From positions 62,001 through 126,000 of the forward strand of contig NZ_JABWCS010000208.1 of NCBI RefSeq assembly GCF_013359945.1: 64,000 bases of DNA, given 5' to 3'. Source of the DNA: Paenibacillus agri. Its GTDB lineage: Bacteria > Bacillota > Bacilli > Paenibacillales > Paenibacillaceae. Positions 36,297 through 46,461 of the stretch are shown here, piece after piece. The translations under genes were made by a program, and so were the position numbers. Below the pieces are notes generated by a model. That model had not been told where the DNA came from. It worked only from the letters and a program-made list of their open reading frames with translations, and searched no databases. Within the stretch, counting starts at the first letter, position 1, and each line of letters opens with the position of its first letter.

Positions 36297-37745
36297 TTAG
36301 TACGCTTTAGCAAATACAACGGTATGTGCAGCAGGCTTTCCACAACAGAGGCAGACTTCCTTCTGCTCCGCAGGATTGAACGGAATATTCCGGCTGGTTG
36401 CTCCGGTCTCATCCTTAACCTTGGACTCACATTCTTCAGATCCACACCAGCCTGCCAGTGCAAAGCCGCGTTTTTCTTCCATGGAGGCCTTCATCTCATC
36501 TAGGGTATCAACCGAGTAGAAGTGATCTTCACGGAATTTGAGTGCCCGTTCGAACATTTCGTTGTGTACCTGCTCCAGCATCGCCTGTACTTCTTCTACA
36601 AGGTTCTCTTGCTGAATGACTTTCTTCTCGCCAGTAACCCGTGATACCAGAACACAAACGCCGTTCTCCATATCACGTGGACCGAGTTCCAAACGAACAG
36701 GTACTCCGCGCATTTCATATTCGTTGAACTTCCAGCCTGGTGTTACATCCGCACGATCGTCAACGCGGACACGGATGCCGGCGCTTTTCAGTTCCTTGAA
36801 CAGCTCGTCTGTCCGCCCGATTACAGCTTCACGCGTCTTTGGAGGTCCGATCGGAATCATAATCACCTGTGTTGGAGCTACCTTCGGCGGCAACGCCAGA
36901 CCGCGGTCATCACCGTGCACCATGATCATCGAACCGATCATCCGTGTGCTTGTCCCCCAGGAGGTGGTGTGTGCATACTCAAGCACGTTGTCACGGCTCA
37001 GGTACTGGATATCAAAAGCTACAGCAAACTTGGTGCCCATATAATGGGAAGTACCCGCTTGAACAGCCTTTCCATCCTTCATCATAGCTTCAATGGAGAA
37101 CGTATCCACCGCACCCGCGAAGCGTTCAGAAGGCGTTTTTTGACCCGCGATGACCGGAATAGCCAGATAGCCTTCTAGAAAATCACGATAAACCTCCAGC
37201 ATTTGCATCGTCTCTGCCCGTGCTTCTTCCTCGTTCTCATGCGCTGTGTGCCCTTCTTGCCAGAGGAACTCGCTAGTACGGATGAACGGCAGTGTACGTT
37301 TCTCCCAACGCACGACGTTCGCCCATTGGTTGATCAGCACCGGCAGATCACGGTAGGACTGAATCCACTTGGAGTACATATGTCCGATCATGGTCTCCGA
37401 AGTTGGACGGATGGCCAGACGTTCTTCCAACTGGTCTCCACCCGCTTCTGTTACCCATGGCAGCTCAGGATTGAAGCCTTCGATATGATCCTTTTCCTTT
37501 TGGAAAAAGCTCTCCGGAATAAACATTGGGAAGTAGGCGTTACGGTGACCTGTTGCTTTGAAGCGACGGTTCATCTCTTCCTGGATATGCTCCCAAATTT
37601 CAAAACCGTCCGGTTTGAAGACGATACAACCCCGCACTGGAGAGTAATCCATCAAATCCGCTTTTTTAATAACATCAATATACCAGCGTGAAAAATCTTC
37701 GCCTTGCGGCGTAATTTCCGTTACGAATTGTTTATCTTTTGACAT
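36297..37745 (-). CDS. proS: Prolyl-tRNA synthetase, archaeal/eukaryotic type (ProS3)
   Basis: 482 aa class II synthetase. It lacks the roughly 180-residue editing insertion of bacterial-type ProRS and instead has the C-terminal zinc domain of the archaeal type (GWCGSEEC with CLCCG) and ends in Tyr (FAKAY). Other cues: RPTSETMIGHMYSKWI, RTSEFLWQEGHTAH, MVHGDDRGLALPP. Charges tRNA-Pro. It sits between rseP and polC, exactly where Bacillus has the longer bacterial-type enzyme. ATG with GGAGGA about 11 nt upstream. Confidence 0.95.
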   Translation of the reverse strand: MSKDKQFVTEITPQGEDFSRWYIDVIKKADLMDYSPVRGCIVFKPDGFEIWEHIQEEMNRRFKATGHRNAYFPMFIPESFFQKEKDHIEGFNPELPWVTEAGGDQLEERLAIRPTSETMIGHMYSKWIQSYRDLPVLINQWANVVRWEKRTLPFIRTSEFLWQEGHTAHENEEEARAETMQMLEVYRDFLEGYLAIPVIAGQKTPSERFAGAVDTFSIEAMMKDGKAVQAGTSHYMGTKFAVAFDIQYLSRDNVLEYAHTTSWGTSTRMIGSMIMVHGDDRGLALPPKVAPTQVIMIPIGPPKTREAVIGRTDELFKELKSAGIRVRVDDRADVTPGWKFNEYEMRGVPVRLELGPRDMENGVCVLVSRVTGEKKVIQQENLVEEVQAMLEQVHNEMFERALKFREDHFYSVDTLDEMKASMEEKRGFALAGWCGSEECESKVKDETGATSRNIPFNPAEQKEVCLCCGKPAAHTVVFAKAY

Positions 37746-37778
37746 GTGCTGGAATTCCTCCCGTAAATAAAAGCAAAA

Positions 37779-39053
37779 TTATCCGCTAATCAAGCGCAAT
37801 ATATCATTATAAGTTACTGCTATCATAAGAAGGAAGAGCAACGCGAACCCAACGAAGTGAACCATGCCTTCCCGGCCGGGATCAACCGGCTTGCCGCGCA
37901 ATGCCTCAACACCAAGGAACGCCAGACGGCTTCCGTCAAGTGCAGGAATCGGCAACAGGTTGAAAATACCGAGGTACAGGCTGAGAATCGCTGCCCATTT
38001 GGTTAAGTATTGAATACCTTGTTCGGCAATCTGTCCTGTCAGTTGGAAGGTACGAACCGGTCCGCCGATATCATCCATGTTGAACTGATTGATCAGTTGC
38101 TTAAAGCCGATAAAAATAATTTTTGTGGTATTGACCATATCCTGTCCGGCCCCTGTAAATGTCTCTCCAAGACCAGCCTTACGGGTCTGAATTTCGGGAG
38201 TGATACCGACCTTGGCACCGTCTTCCCCTTCCATCGAACGCGGAATGAGAGTAAAGTCCAATGTTTCGTTACCTCGAAGAATTTCCCACTTCATTTCCTT
38301 GCCCTTAGAGGCTGCAGTCAGGGTGATCATCTTCTGGAAGTCACCGCCAATCTTCTGGCCGTTAACGGAGTCGACGATATCACCTTTCTTGAGACCTGCC
38401 TCTTCGGCCGGCATGCCCTTGCTGACATCACCGATCTTGACAGTGCTAGGGTTCTCAATAGCGATTCCAGCCATCTGAATATGGAGCGCAAACAGTACGA
38501 AAGCAAGCAAGAAATTCATAACTGGTCCGGCAACAATGGCAAGCGCGCGTTGACCTACGGTTTTACTGCCGAATTGGCGGTCCTTAGGCGCAATCTGTGT
38601 CTGTTGACTGCCTCTGACCATCATCGCTTGCGGGTGAACATCATAAATGGTCACTTCTCCGTCCACATCCAGCGAAATTTTCAGCTTCTCCTCAAGGTCC
38701 GTATGCTGTGCTTCACCACGAATCACGTTTTTGCGAGTGTCGAGCGCATCCAGATAAATGTTCTTGACCTTATTGTCCTGTCCCAGTCTTACAGCAATGG
38801 TCTGACCCGGACCGATCTCGACAATCTCTGGATCCTCTCCAGCCATTCGCGCATACCCGCCAAAGGGCAGTAGACGCAACGTGAACTGGGTCTCATTGCG
38901 TTTATAGGAGAACAGTTTTGGACCAAAACCGATAGCAAATTCTCTGACAAGTATGCCAGCGCGTTTGGCAAAGTAGTAATGTCCCCATTCATGTACGGTT
39001 ACCAATACAAAAAACATCAGCACCGTTAAAAAAACGACTTGAACCATTTCCAA
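37779..39053 (-). CDS. rseP: Site-2 intramembrane zinc protease RseP/RasP
   Basis: 424 aa S2P. First membrane segment holds HEWGH (21-25); PDZ domain with GMPAEEAGLKKGDIVDSVNGQ in the middle; last helices hold FNLLPIPALDG with the third zinc-ligand Asp. Cleaves anti-sigma factors and other membrane peptides. Start chosen at TTG 39053 (AAAGGGGG nine nt upstream); an ATG at 39062 abuts that site. A roughly 70-residue inserted region between helix 1 and the second helix (around 80-160) is longer than in E. coli RseP but occurs in relatives. Confidence 0.93.
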   Translation of the reverse strand: MEMVQVVFLTVLMFFVLVTVHEWGHYYFAKRAGILVREFAIGFGPKLFSYKRNETQFTLRLLPFGGYARMAGEDPEIVEIGPGQTIAVRLGQDNKVKNIYLDALDTRKNVIRGEAQHTDLEEKLKISLDVDGEVTIYDVHPQAMMVRGSQQTQIAPKDRQFGSKTVGQRALAIVAGPVMNFLLAFVLFALHIQMAGIAIENPSTVKIGDVSKGMPAEEAGLKKGDIVDSVNGQKIGGDFQKMITLTAASKGKEMKWEILRGNETLDFTLIPRSMEGEDGAKVGITPEIQTRKAGLGETFTGAGQDMVNTTKIIFIGFKQLINQFNMDDIGGPVRTFQLTGQIAEQGIQYLTKWAAILSLYLGIFNLLPIPALDGSRLAFLGVEALRGKPVDPGREGMVHFVGFALLFLLMIAVTYNDILRLISG

Positions 39054-39194
39054 GCGTAACATCCCCCTTTAGGTGTAAGACCGAAGTATGTCCTCTTAAT
39101 TTATCATTATTCTCCGATCAGGCACAAGAGAATCAACAGTCCGAACCTATTTTTAGGGCCAGGCAATGATTAGCAGTTAAAAAAAGCAGGATGT

Positions 39195-40334
39195 TTACAG
39201 CTGTACCGCCAATTCCCTCGCCGCTCGGTCACAATACCCGATTTGCTCCAGATCAGGATTACTTTCGTTGATATGGCGCTGTAGCACCTCATCAATGATT
39301 TCCTCGATACGCAGAAATGAAATTTCGCCGCGCAGGAAGCGATCCACCGCAATCTCGTTCGCCGCATTGAATGCTGTTGTAGCGGTTCCCCCTGCTTTAC
39401 CACACTCAATTGCCAGTCTAAGAAGCGGATAACGTTCAAAATCCATCTCCCGGAACGTCAACCGGCCAGTTTCGGCCAACGAGAGGCGTTTTGCCGGGGA
39501 ATGCCAGCGATCTGGATAGGTCAAGGCGTATTGGATCGGAACACGCATATCCGGGGTGCCAAGTTGGGCAATAATGCTGCTGTCACGAAATTCTACATAA
39601 GAGTGAATGATGCTCTCCGGATGCAGCAGCACATTGATCTGCTCATAAGGAAGATCGAACAGCCAATGAGCCTCTATGACCTCTAAACCTTTGTTAACCA
39701 TGGTCGCTGAGTCAATCGTAATCTTCGCACCCATGCTCCAGTTCGGATGTCGCAGCGCGTCTTCCACCGTAACCCCTACAAGCTGATCACGGGTGTAATC
39801 TCGAAAAGAACCACCAGACGCTGTTATAGTGATGCTCTCGACATCGCTCCGGTTCTCCCCGTTCAAGCATTGAAAAATCGCAGAATGCTCACTGTCCACA
39901 GGAAGTATGCGCACACCCTTCTTGCGGGCCAACTCTGTCACGAGATGTCCTGCTGTCACAAGTGTCTCCTTGTTGGCGAGTCCGATCGTTCTACCCGCTT
40001 CAATCGCAGCTAACGTAGACTGCAGCCCGACACTGCCCACCACCGCAGTAACGATCGTATCGGCATCGCCTCCTGCAGCGATCTCCACCAAGCCCTGGCT
40101 TCCGCTAAAAAGCTCCGTACCTGCTGGCAGAGCTCCTCTAATCTCATTAGCAAGCGCTTCGCTGGCGACAGATACCCTGCGCGGTTTGAACTTACGAACC
40201 TGCTCCAGCAAGAGCGCAGTGTTACTTCCAGCCGCCAATCCATCAATTTCAAATTTCTCCGGGTGCATCGCGATGACATCCAATGTCTGAGTGCCGATGG
40301 AGCCGGTAGAACCGAGGATACTTATTTTCTTCAC
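39195..40334 (-). CDS. dxr: 1-deoxy-D-xylulose 5-phosphate reductoisomerase
   Basis: 379 aa. NADPH-binding GSTGSIGTQTLDVI at the start, LANKETLVTAG, PVDSEHSAIFQCL (metal-binding Asp/Glu), SGGSFRD and HPNWSMGAKITIDSATMVNKGLE. Second step of the MEP isoprenoid pathway, feeding UppS two genes upstream. GTG start with AGAAGG upstream. Lies 20 nt after cdsA. Confidence 0.97.
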   Translation of the reverse strand: MKKISILGSTGSIGTQTLDVIAMHPEKFEIDGLAAGSNTALLLEQVRKFKPRRVSVASEALANEIRGALPAGTELFSGSQGLVEIAAGGDADTIVTAVVGSVGLQSTLAAIEAGRTIGLANKETLVTAGHLVTELARKKGVRILPVDSEHSAIFQCLNGENRSDVESITITASGGSFRDYTRDQLVGVTVEDALRHPNWSMGAKITIDSATMVNKGLEVIEAHWLFDLPYEQINVLLHPESIIHSYVEFRDSSIIAQLGTPDMRVPIQYALTYPDRWHSPAKRLSLAETGRLTFREMDFERYPLLRLAIECGKAGGTATTAFNAANEIAVDRFLRGEISFLRIEEIIDEVLQRHINESNPDLEQIGYCDRAARELAVQL

Positions 40335-40355
40335 AGCAGTACCTTCTCCCTGACA

Positions 40356-41159
40356 TTAATAGTAAGGCATAAGCATTACAATATGTACGAACGGAAATAC
40401 GATAATCCAGCTGTCGCAACGGTCAAGGATGCCTCCATGACCAGGAAGCAGCGAACCTGAATCTTTGATACCGTACACACGTTTATAGGCAGATTGTACA
40501 AGATCTCCGAGCTGACCTAGCACCGCGCAAGAAAGACCAATGAGCAGAGCTCGTCCAAGGGTCAACTGATCAGGAGCAAAAATCGCAAAAACAATGGAAA
40601 TCAGCATGGCGATCAAAACGCCTCCCACTGCACCTTCCACAGTTTTGTTAGGGCTGATCGCAGGCCAAAGCTTATTCTTGCCAAAGCTCTTACCTACAAA
40701 ATACGCTCCAGCATCGCTCCCCCAAATGCAGAAGAGCAGCAGGAAGGTCCATAGCAAGCCATAACCGTCACTAGAAGACCGGGCCATAGCCATATAGGAG
40801 AATCCCATGCCTATATAGACGATACCGGCAAACAGCAGCGCTGTAATCCGAATATCCATTTTATTTTTAGTGAAAACTGTGACCAACAGAAAAAGGAGCA
40901 GCAAGAGCCAAATCCCTTGTTCCCAGGACAATAACGCGGTCACTCCAAGCAAATTCCAAGGTATCATAAAAGCTGCAATTGCGCCATAACCGAGCAGAGC
41001 CGTACCGCCAAACGCTGGCGAACCGGTCATCTTCACGAACTCATAGTAGCCGATGAGAGCCATGGCGGCCAGCAATAGCTGGTACGGCCAGCCTCCCAAA
41101 AGGCATAAACCCAAAAATATAGCTCCGGCAACAACACCGGTAATCAAGCGCTGCTTCAA
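40356..41159 (-). CDS. cdsA: Phosphatidate cytidylyltransferase
   Basis: 267 aa integral membrane protein with about seven hydrophobic segments. The CTP-transferase signature SLLPGHGGILDRCDS is near the C-terminus, along with SPNKTVEGAVGG. Makes CDP-diacylglycerol for phospholipids. TTG start with GGAG sites upstream (GGAGATGGAGACCT). 21 nt after uppS. Confidence 0.95.
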   Translation of the reverse strand: MKQRLITGVVAGAIFLGLCLLGGWPYQLLLAAMALIGYYEFVKMTGSPAFGGTALLGYGAIAAFMIPWNLLGVTALLSWEQGIWLLLLLFLLVTVFTKNKMDIRITALLFAGIVYIGMGFSYMAMARSSSDGYGLLWTFLLLFCIWGSDAGAYFVGKSFGKNKLWPAISPNKTVEGAVGGVLIAMLISIVFAIFAPDQLTLGRALLIGLSCAVLGQLGDLVQSAYKRVYGIKDSGSLLPGHGGILDRCDSWIIVFPFVHIVMLMPYY

Positions 41160-41180
41160 AGGTCTCCATCTCCAATCAGG

Positions 41181-41948
41181 CTACTTCAGTCCACCGTAGC
41201 GGCGTGTACGCCGCTGATATTCGGCAACGGCCTGCAGCAAATGTTCTTTGTTAAATTCAGGCCAGTATGCATCCGTAAACCACAGTTCACTGTAGGCAAG
41301 CTGCCACAACATAAAATTGCTAATTCTCATTTCACCGCTAGTACGGATCAGCAGATCGGGGTCTGGCAATCCGCCGGATAAAAGTCTGCTGTCGATCACT
41401 TCAGACGTAATGTCTTCCGGTTTCAATACCCCTGCCTCTATATCCTTGCCCAAACTGCGCATGCAATCTGTAATTTCTTTTCTCCCCCCATAATTCAGGG
41501 CAAAATTCAAAATAAGTCCGGTATTGTTTTGGGTTCTGGCAACTGCTTCTTCCATCGCCTTGCGGGTATATGAAGGTAGTGCTTCGGCGTCGCCCATGAC
41601 ACGTACCTGCACGTTTTTTTCGATCAATTCATCAAGTTCAATCGCCAGAAACTCTTCTGGCAGTCGCATTAGGAACTCAACCTCATCCTTGGGACGCTTC
41701 CAGTTTTCGGTTGAAAATGCGTACATCGTTAAGTATTTGATACCCAGTTCATCTGCGGCAATGGTTGCTCGCTTGACGGCTTTCATCCCATTCTGGTGGC
41801 CGACAATTCGCGGCAAGCCGCGCCGTTTGGCCCAGCGTCCATTACCGTCCATAATTACCGCTACATGCAGGGGGATGTTATCCGGTGAAATCTCGACTGG
41901 CTGCTGCCTGTCTTTACGGCCCAACCACGCTTGAACCCGTTTGATCAT
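41181..41948 (-). CDS. uppS: Isoprenyl (undecaprenyl) diphosphate synthase
   Basis: 255 aa cis-prenyltransferase: HVAVIMDGNGRWAKRRGLPRIVGH with catalytic Asp34, TMYAFSTENWKRP, and LLIRTSGEMRISNFMLWQLAYSE. Supplies undecaprenyl diphosphate, the cell wall lipid carrier. ATG at 41948 with TTGGAGGAAACGG; the frame opens upstream to 41984 without a site. Confidence 0.96.
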   Translation of the reverse strand: MIKRVQAWLGRKDRQQPVEISPDNIPLHVAVIMDGNGRWAKRRGLPRIVGHQNGMKAVKRATIAADELGIKYLTMYAFSTENWKRPKDEVEFLMRLPEEFLAIELDELIEKNVQVRVMGDAEALPSYTRKAMEEAVARTQNNTGLILNFALNYGGRKEITDCMRSLGKDIEAGVLKPEDITSEVIDSRLLSGGLPDPDLLIRTSGEMRISNFMLWQLAYSELWFTDAYWPEFNKEHLLQAVAEYQRRTRRYGGLK

Positions 41949-42025
41949 TTCCGTTTCCTCCAAGCTCTTATCAGAAAGAGACAAACCCCACCAATGACGG
42001 AGGGGCCTTAATCTCTTGATTATCT

Positions 42026-42579
42026 TTAAACTTCCATAATCTCTTTTTCCTTGGACAAGAGCACTTTATCAACCTCGGCTATGAACTTGTCAGTAGCCTT
42101 TTGGATATCTTCCTGATGTCCATGGGATTCGTCTTCAGAGATTCCGTTTTTCTCCAGCTTCTTGATATCGTCGTTAGCATCGCGGCGGATGTTGCGGATC
42201 GCCACTTTTGCATCCTCACCGAACCGTTTGGTGAACTTCACCAGTTCTGCACGGCGCTCCTCAGTTAGTGGAGGGATAGACAGACGAATGATGGTGCCGT
42301 CATTAGCCGGCGTCAAGCCAAGATCCGATTTCATGATCGCACGCTCGATGTCAGACAACGAAGATTTGTCCCACGGCTGAATCAGCAGTGTCCGGGAGTC
42401 CGGTGTACTGATGTTCGCGAGCTGATTCACAGGTGTAGGTGCACCATAATATTCTACCTGGATACGGTCCAAAAGCGCTGTAGAAGCACGGCCCGCACGC
42501 AGTGTTGCCAAATCACGCTTCAGCGACAAAATCGCTTTTTCCATACGCTCTTCAGCATTTTTCTTAATCGTTTGTGGCA

Positions 42580-42580
<1 letters not shown>
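42026..42580 (-). CDS. frr: Ribosome recycling factor
   Basis: 184 aa, standard RRF ([60 protein letters not shown]). Splits post-termination ribosomes with EF-G. Its ATG shares a base with the pyrH stop (TAATG) and AAGGGGAG lies nine nt upstream. Confidence 0.98.
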
Positions 42581-43326
<746 letters not shown>

Positions 43327-43413
43327 TTACAAAAGACGGAACACTAAGTGTACGTGTTCCGCTCTTTTGATGCTTGCCTTTATTCAATTCTCCCGGTTAC
43401 CCGGAGGACTAGA

Positions 43414-44064
43414 TTATTGTTTAACTTGTGCCATAACTTCTTCAACGAAGTTATCAACTTTCTTTTCCAGACCTTCACCCAACTCATAACGTACAAAACG
43501 ACGGATGGAGATGTTTTCACCAATGGTGCTGATTTTTTCGTTCAGCAATTGGGAGATGGTTTTGTCAGGGTCTTTAACGAAGGATTGCTCAAGCAGGCAG
43601 TACTCTTCATAGAACTTGCTGATGCGGCCTTCAACCATTTTCTCAACGATCTTCTCAGGCTTGCCTTCGTTCAGGGCTTGAGCCTTCAAAATTTCTTTTT
43701 CTTTCTCAACGTCTGCTTGTGGAACTTCTTCGCGACGTACATAAAGCGGGTTAGCTGCTGCGATTTGCATAGCGATATCGCGTGCGAACTCTTTGAAGGA
43801 ATCTGTTTTACCAACGAAGTCAGTTTCACAGTTGATTTCGACGAGTACGCCAATACGGCCGCCAGCGTGGATGTAGGATTCTACAACGCCTTCTGTTGCA
43901 ACGCGTCCAGCTTTGTTGGCTGCTGCGGACAAACCTTTTTCACGAAGCAATTCAGCGGCTTTCGTGATGTCATTGTTTGCTTCTTCAAGCGCCTTTTTGC
44001 AATCCAGCATACCTGCGCCTGTTCTTTCACGAAGCTCTTTTACTGCCTTTGCATCTACTGCCAT
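43414..44064 (-). CDS. tsf: Elongation factor Ts
   Basis: 216 aa. N-terminal UBA-like [24 protein letters not shown] and core region [22 protein letters not shown]. At 216 aa it is the short form with one core subdomain, against about 293 aa in B. subtilis. Exchanges GDP on EF-Tu. Follows rpsB after an attenuator-like hairpin. Confidence 0.97.
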   Translation of the reverse strand: MAVDAKAVKELRERTGAGMLDCKKALEEANNDITKAAELLREKGLSAAANKAGRVATEGVVESYIHAGGRIGVLVEINCETDFVGKTDSFKEFARDIAMQIAAANPLYVRREEVPQADVEKEKEILKAQALNEGKPEKIVEKMVEGRISKFYEEYCLLEQSFVKDPDKTISQLLNEKISTIGENISIRRFVRYELGEGLEKKVDNFVEEVMAQVKQ

Positions 44065-44110
44065 TGATTATTCCCTCCAGATATGTTGTCGTTTTCTTGC
44101 TAATATCCTA

Positions 44111-44142
44111 AAAAAAGGGCAGTGAGAGGTTATCCACCTGCC
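44111..44142 (-). terminator. Terminator/attenuator between rpsB and tsf
   Basis: GGCAG and CTGCC with an inner AGGT/ACCT pair, followed by a run of seven T. Likely partial termination that lowers tsf relative to rpsB. Confidence 0.7.
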
Positions 44143-44187
44143 AACCACCCTTTTCATTTAAGTTCTTGTTTATGTTGTAACTACTAC

Positions 44188-44889
44188 TTAAGCTGTAGTT
44201 GTGTCTTCGCCTTGGTGAGCTTCGACAACAGCGTCAGCCATTTTACCAGTCAACAGTTTTACAGCGCGAATCGCGTCGTCGTTACCTGGAATTACGTAGT
44301 CGATTTCGTCTGGATCACAGTTGGTATCAACGATAGCAACGATTGGAATACCCAATTTGCGAGCTTCCGCAACAGCGATGCGCTCTTTACGCGGATCAAT
44401 GATGAACAACGCGCTTGGCAGACCTTTCATGTTCTTGATTCCGCCCAGGAATTTCTCAAGACGATCTTTCTCCTTGCGAAGAAGGATAACTTCTTTCTTA
44501 GGCAGAACTGCGAAGGTACCGTCTTCTTCCCAAGCTTCCAATTTCTTCAGGCGATCAACACGCTTTTGAATAGTTTGGAAGTTAGTAAGGGTACCACCCA
44601 GCCAACGTTGGTTAATGTAGAACATACCCGAACGTTCAGCTTCTTCTTTTACGGAATCTTGAGCTTGTTTCTTTGTTCCTACGAAAAGGATAGTGCCGTT
44701 GTCGCCAGCGACGCTCTTAACAAAGTTGTAAGCTTCCTCTACCTTTTTAACCGTTTTTTGCAGGTCAATAATGTAAATTCCGTTTCTTTCAGTGAAGATA
44801 TAACGATCCATTTTTGGGTTCCAACGACGAGTCTGGTGACCGAAATGTACCCCAGCTTCGAGAAGCTGCTTCATGGAGATTACTGCCAT
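44188..44889 (-). CDS. rpsB: 30S ribosomal protein S2
   Basis: 233 aa, standard S2 ([77 protein letters not shown]). Start is the ATG at 44889 after AGGAGGTG; a GTG two codons upstream is too close. Own promoter and leader (see entries). Confidence 0.98.
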   Translation of the reverse strand: MAVISMKQLLEAGVHFGHQTRRWNPKMDRYIFTERNGIYIIDLQKTVKKVEEAYNFVKSVAGDNGTILFVGTKKQAQDSVKEEAERSGMFYINQRWLGGTLTNFQTIQKRVDRLKKLEAWEEDGTFAVLPKKEVILLRKEKDRLEKFLGGIKNMKGLPSALFIIDPRKERIAVAEARKLGIPIVAIVDTNCDPDEIDYVIPGNDDAIRAVKLLTGKMADAVVEAHQGEDTTTA

Positions 44890-44948
44890 CTTCACACACC
44901 TCCTAATTTTGGTTTATTGTGTGTCTCCTCCGCCATGTGTCATTTTTC

Positions 44949-44983
44949 GGCAAGACTTTCTTCGAAAGAAAGCACCGCTTGCC
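44949..44983 (-). promoter_or_regulatory. Stem-loop in rpsB leader
   Basis: Outer pair GGCAAG/CTTGCC, an asymmetric internal loop, inner pair CTTTCTT/AAGAAAG with a three-base loop. Lies 60 nt before rpsB in a leader of about 125 nt. Leaders of rpsB bind S2 for feedback in some bacteria; assignment here is by position. Confidence 0.55.
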
Positions 44984-45019
44984 TGAAATCAACCGGCGTG
45001 TGTTTTAACACCGTCAATT

Positions 45020-45048
45020 AATATACCATAATTTAATAATGGTTGCAA
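45020..45048 (-). promoter_or_regulatory. Sigma-A promoter of rpsB
   Basis: Minus strand TTGCAA, 17-bp spacer, TATATT. Predicted start near 45013. Placed just after the che operon terminator. Confidence 0.75.
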
Positions 45049-45068
45049 CGCCCAACTTGTAATTTTAG

Positions 45069-45135
45069 CAAAAAAGATGGATAATCCCGTATTTCAAGCA
45101 GTTTAATGACTGCCGGAACAGGATTTCCATCTTTC
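45069..45135 (-). terminator. Terminator at the end of the fla/che operon
   Basis: AAAGATGGA and TCCATCTTT form the base of a long interrupted stem with an inner GCAGT/ACTGC hairpin, followed by TTTG. About 40 nt after the stop of the last operon gene. Confidence 0.82.
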
Positions 45136-45175
45136 TACAAAATAATGCTATAGCTGCATCCAAGCTCTATCGACT

Positions 45176-45853
45176 CTACTTCTTCAGCGTAATCAGCTTT
45201 TCAATAATGGAGTCGATGCTCTCACCCTTTTCAAAGCTGTAGGTACCATACTGAATCTTTGTGTTGATCTTACGTTCTTTAGCCGACTTCAGAAAAGCCT
45301 CTTTATCTTTGACCGCACCCGACTGGGCCAGCAAATCAGCTGTTCTTGTCAAAGTGATGCCGCTTGGAATCCGCACAGTCACCACTTCTGGTTTAGGTGA
45401 CTTTGGTGTCTCAGGCTGCTCTGGAACGTCTGGAGTCCCTGTATCCTTCGGTTGCTGAGCAATCTCTTCTGCTGGCGAAGAGGGAACTGCAGGAGTCGAA
45501 GGCTCGGTAGCTTTCGGCGTGGCAGCAGGCGACGGAACGACTGCTGTAGCCGGTGCCGAGGGCGGCGGAGAAGCCTCCATGACGGCTGGCACCTCCGTAC
45601 TAACCGGTTCTCGGGTGTCTCCTGCCTCGCCCAATGGACCTTCCGTGCTACCGGGCTGAACTTCCAACGCAGACTCCCCAGGCGTAAGTAGCTTGCCTGA
45701 TTCATCAGAGACTTTCAAGTTCAGCTGCGCCGCCCCCTTGAGCACCTGCTCTTTCGTGAGCGGCGCTGCATTGCCCGAGATCATAACCTGAAGCAGCAGA
45801 GCCCCGGCAACTAGGCCAGAGCCAAGTCCAAGCAGAAAGGAACGATTCTTCAT
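45176..45853 (-). CDS. Membrane-anchored protein with MltG/YceG-like C-terminal segment
   Basis: 225 aa. One membrane anchor (about 7-28), a short conserved segment, a Pro/Thr/Glu-rich linker (about 60-155) and a C-terminal domain (VTVRIPSGITLTRTADLLAQSGAV; YGTYSFEKGESIDSIIEKL) resembling the N-terminal LysM-like part of endolytic transglycosylase MltG. The catalytic domain with its Glu is absent, so it is unlikely to cut peptidoglycan and may only bind it. ATG overlaps the preceding stop by 4 nt. Last gene of the fla/che operon; function unknown. Confidence 0.72.
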   Translation of the reverse strand: MKNRSFLLGLGSGLVAGALLLQVMISGNAAPLTKEQVLKGAAQLNLKVSDESGKLLTPGESALEVQPGSTEGPLGEAGDTREPVSTEVPAVMEASPPPSAPATAVVPSPAATPKATEPSTPAVPSSPAEEIAQQPKDTGTPDVPEQPETPKSPKPEVVTVRIPSGITLTRTADLLAQSGAVKDKEAFLKSAKERKINTKIQYGTYSFEKGESIDSIIEKLITLKK

Positions 45854-46422
45854 CCTATCGATTCCTCCTGTTTGGCAAGCTGGAGAATCAGTTGCACCTC
45901 TCCCCGCTGAAGCCCTGCAGTCTTGGCTATGGAGTCTATGGACTTGCCTTCCTCATGCAGTTCAAATAAACGCGGGTAACGCAGTTTAATGGAACTCACT
46001 GGCTTTGGCTTTATCTCAGGCGGTGCCACCACATGCTCGACGTCATTTGCAACAGTTGTTTGAATATTCGCTTGATTTTCAAGTGAGGCCGCCAATTGAC
46101 GCAAGGTTTCCGCTTCTTCGTTCATTCTGGCTTCGAGCTGCTTGGAATGCTCCTGCTGTTCGCTCAAAGCCCCTTGCAGATCCATGATCTGCTCAGTCAG
46201 TGTCGCCTGGTTGCTCTGGGACTGCTGCTTGATGCTGCTCACTAATTGAACCAGCTCTTCATTCTCGCGCTCCATATCCGCCATATAGAGCTCAAGCGCC
46301 GCCTCAGTCTCCTTAAGGCTTTGCTGTTCTGTTTTCTTGCCCTCCCGGGCCCGCGCCGGCATAATCAGGGCGTACACGATTGTGACAGCGCCCACCAGCA
46401 CAATATACCCCCATGGTTGCAA
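45850..46422 (-). CDS. SwrB-like membrane coiled-coil protein (DUF6115-like)
   Basis: 190 aa. An N-terminal membrane helix (about 4-22) is followed by a long coiled coil rich in Glu/Gln (about 30-120), a Pro-rich hinge, and a C-terminal helix-turn-helix-like segment (YPRLFELHEEGKSIDSIAKTAG). This plan and the position between sigD and rpsB match SwrB of B. subtilis, which promotes flagellar basal body maturation, but sequence likeness is modest. TTG start with AAGGGGAT upstream. Function inferred from context. Confidence 0.65.
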   Translation of the reverse strand: MQPWGYIVLVGAVTIVYALIMPARAREGKKTEQQSLKETEAALELYMADMERENEELVQLVSSIKQQSQSNQATLTEQIMDLQGALSEQQEHSKQLEARMNEEAETLRQLAASLENQANIQTTVANDVEHVVAPPEIKPKPVSSIKLRYPRLFELHEEGKSIDSIAKTAGLQRGEVQLILQLAKQEESIG

Positions 46423-46461
46423 GTGCCAAATCCCCTTTTGTTAAAAAATAATATTAGTTCG

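Noticed and set aside
41986..42006. Hairpin CCCCTCC/GGTGGGG between frr and uppS as a terminator
   Set aside because: Stem is interrupted by a mismatch and the tail TTTGTCTCTTTC is weak; readthrough into uppS is more likely.
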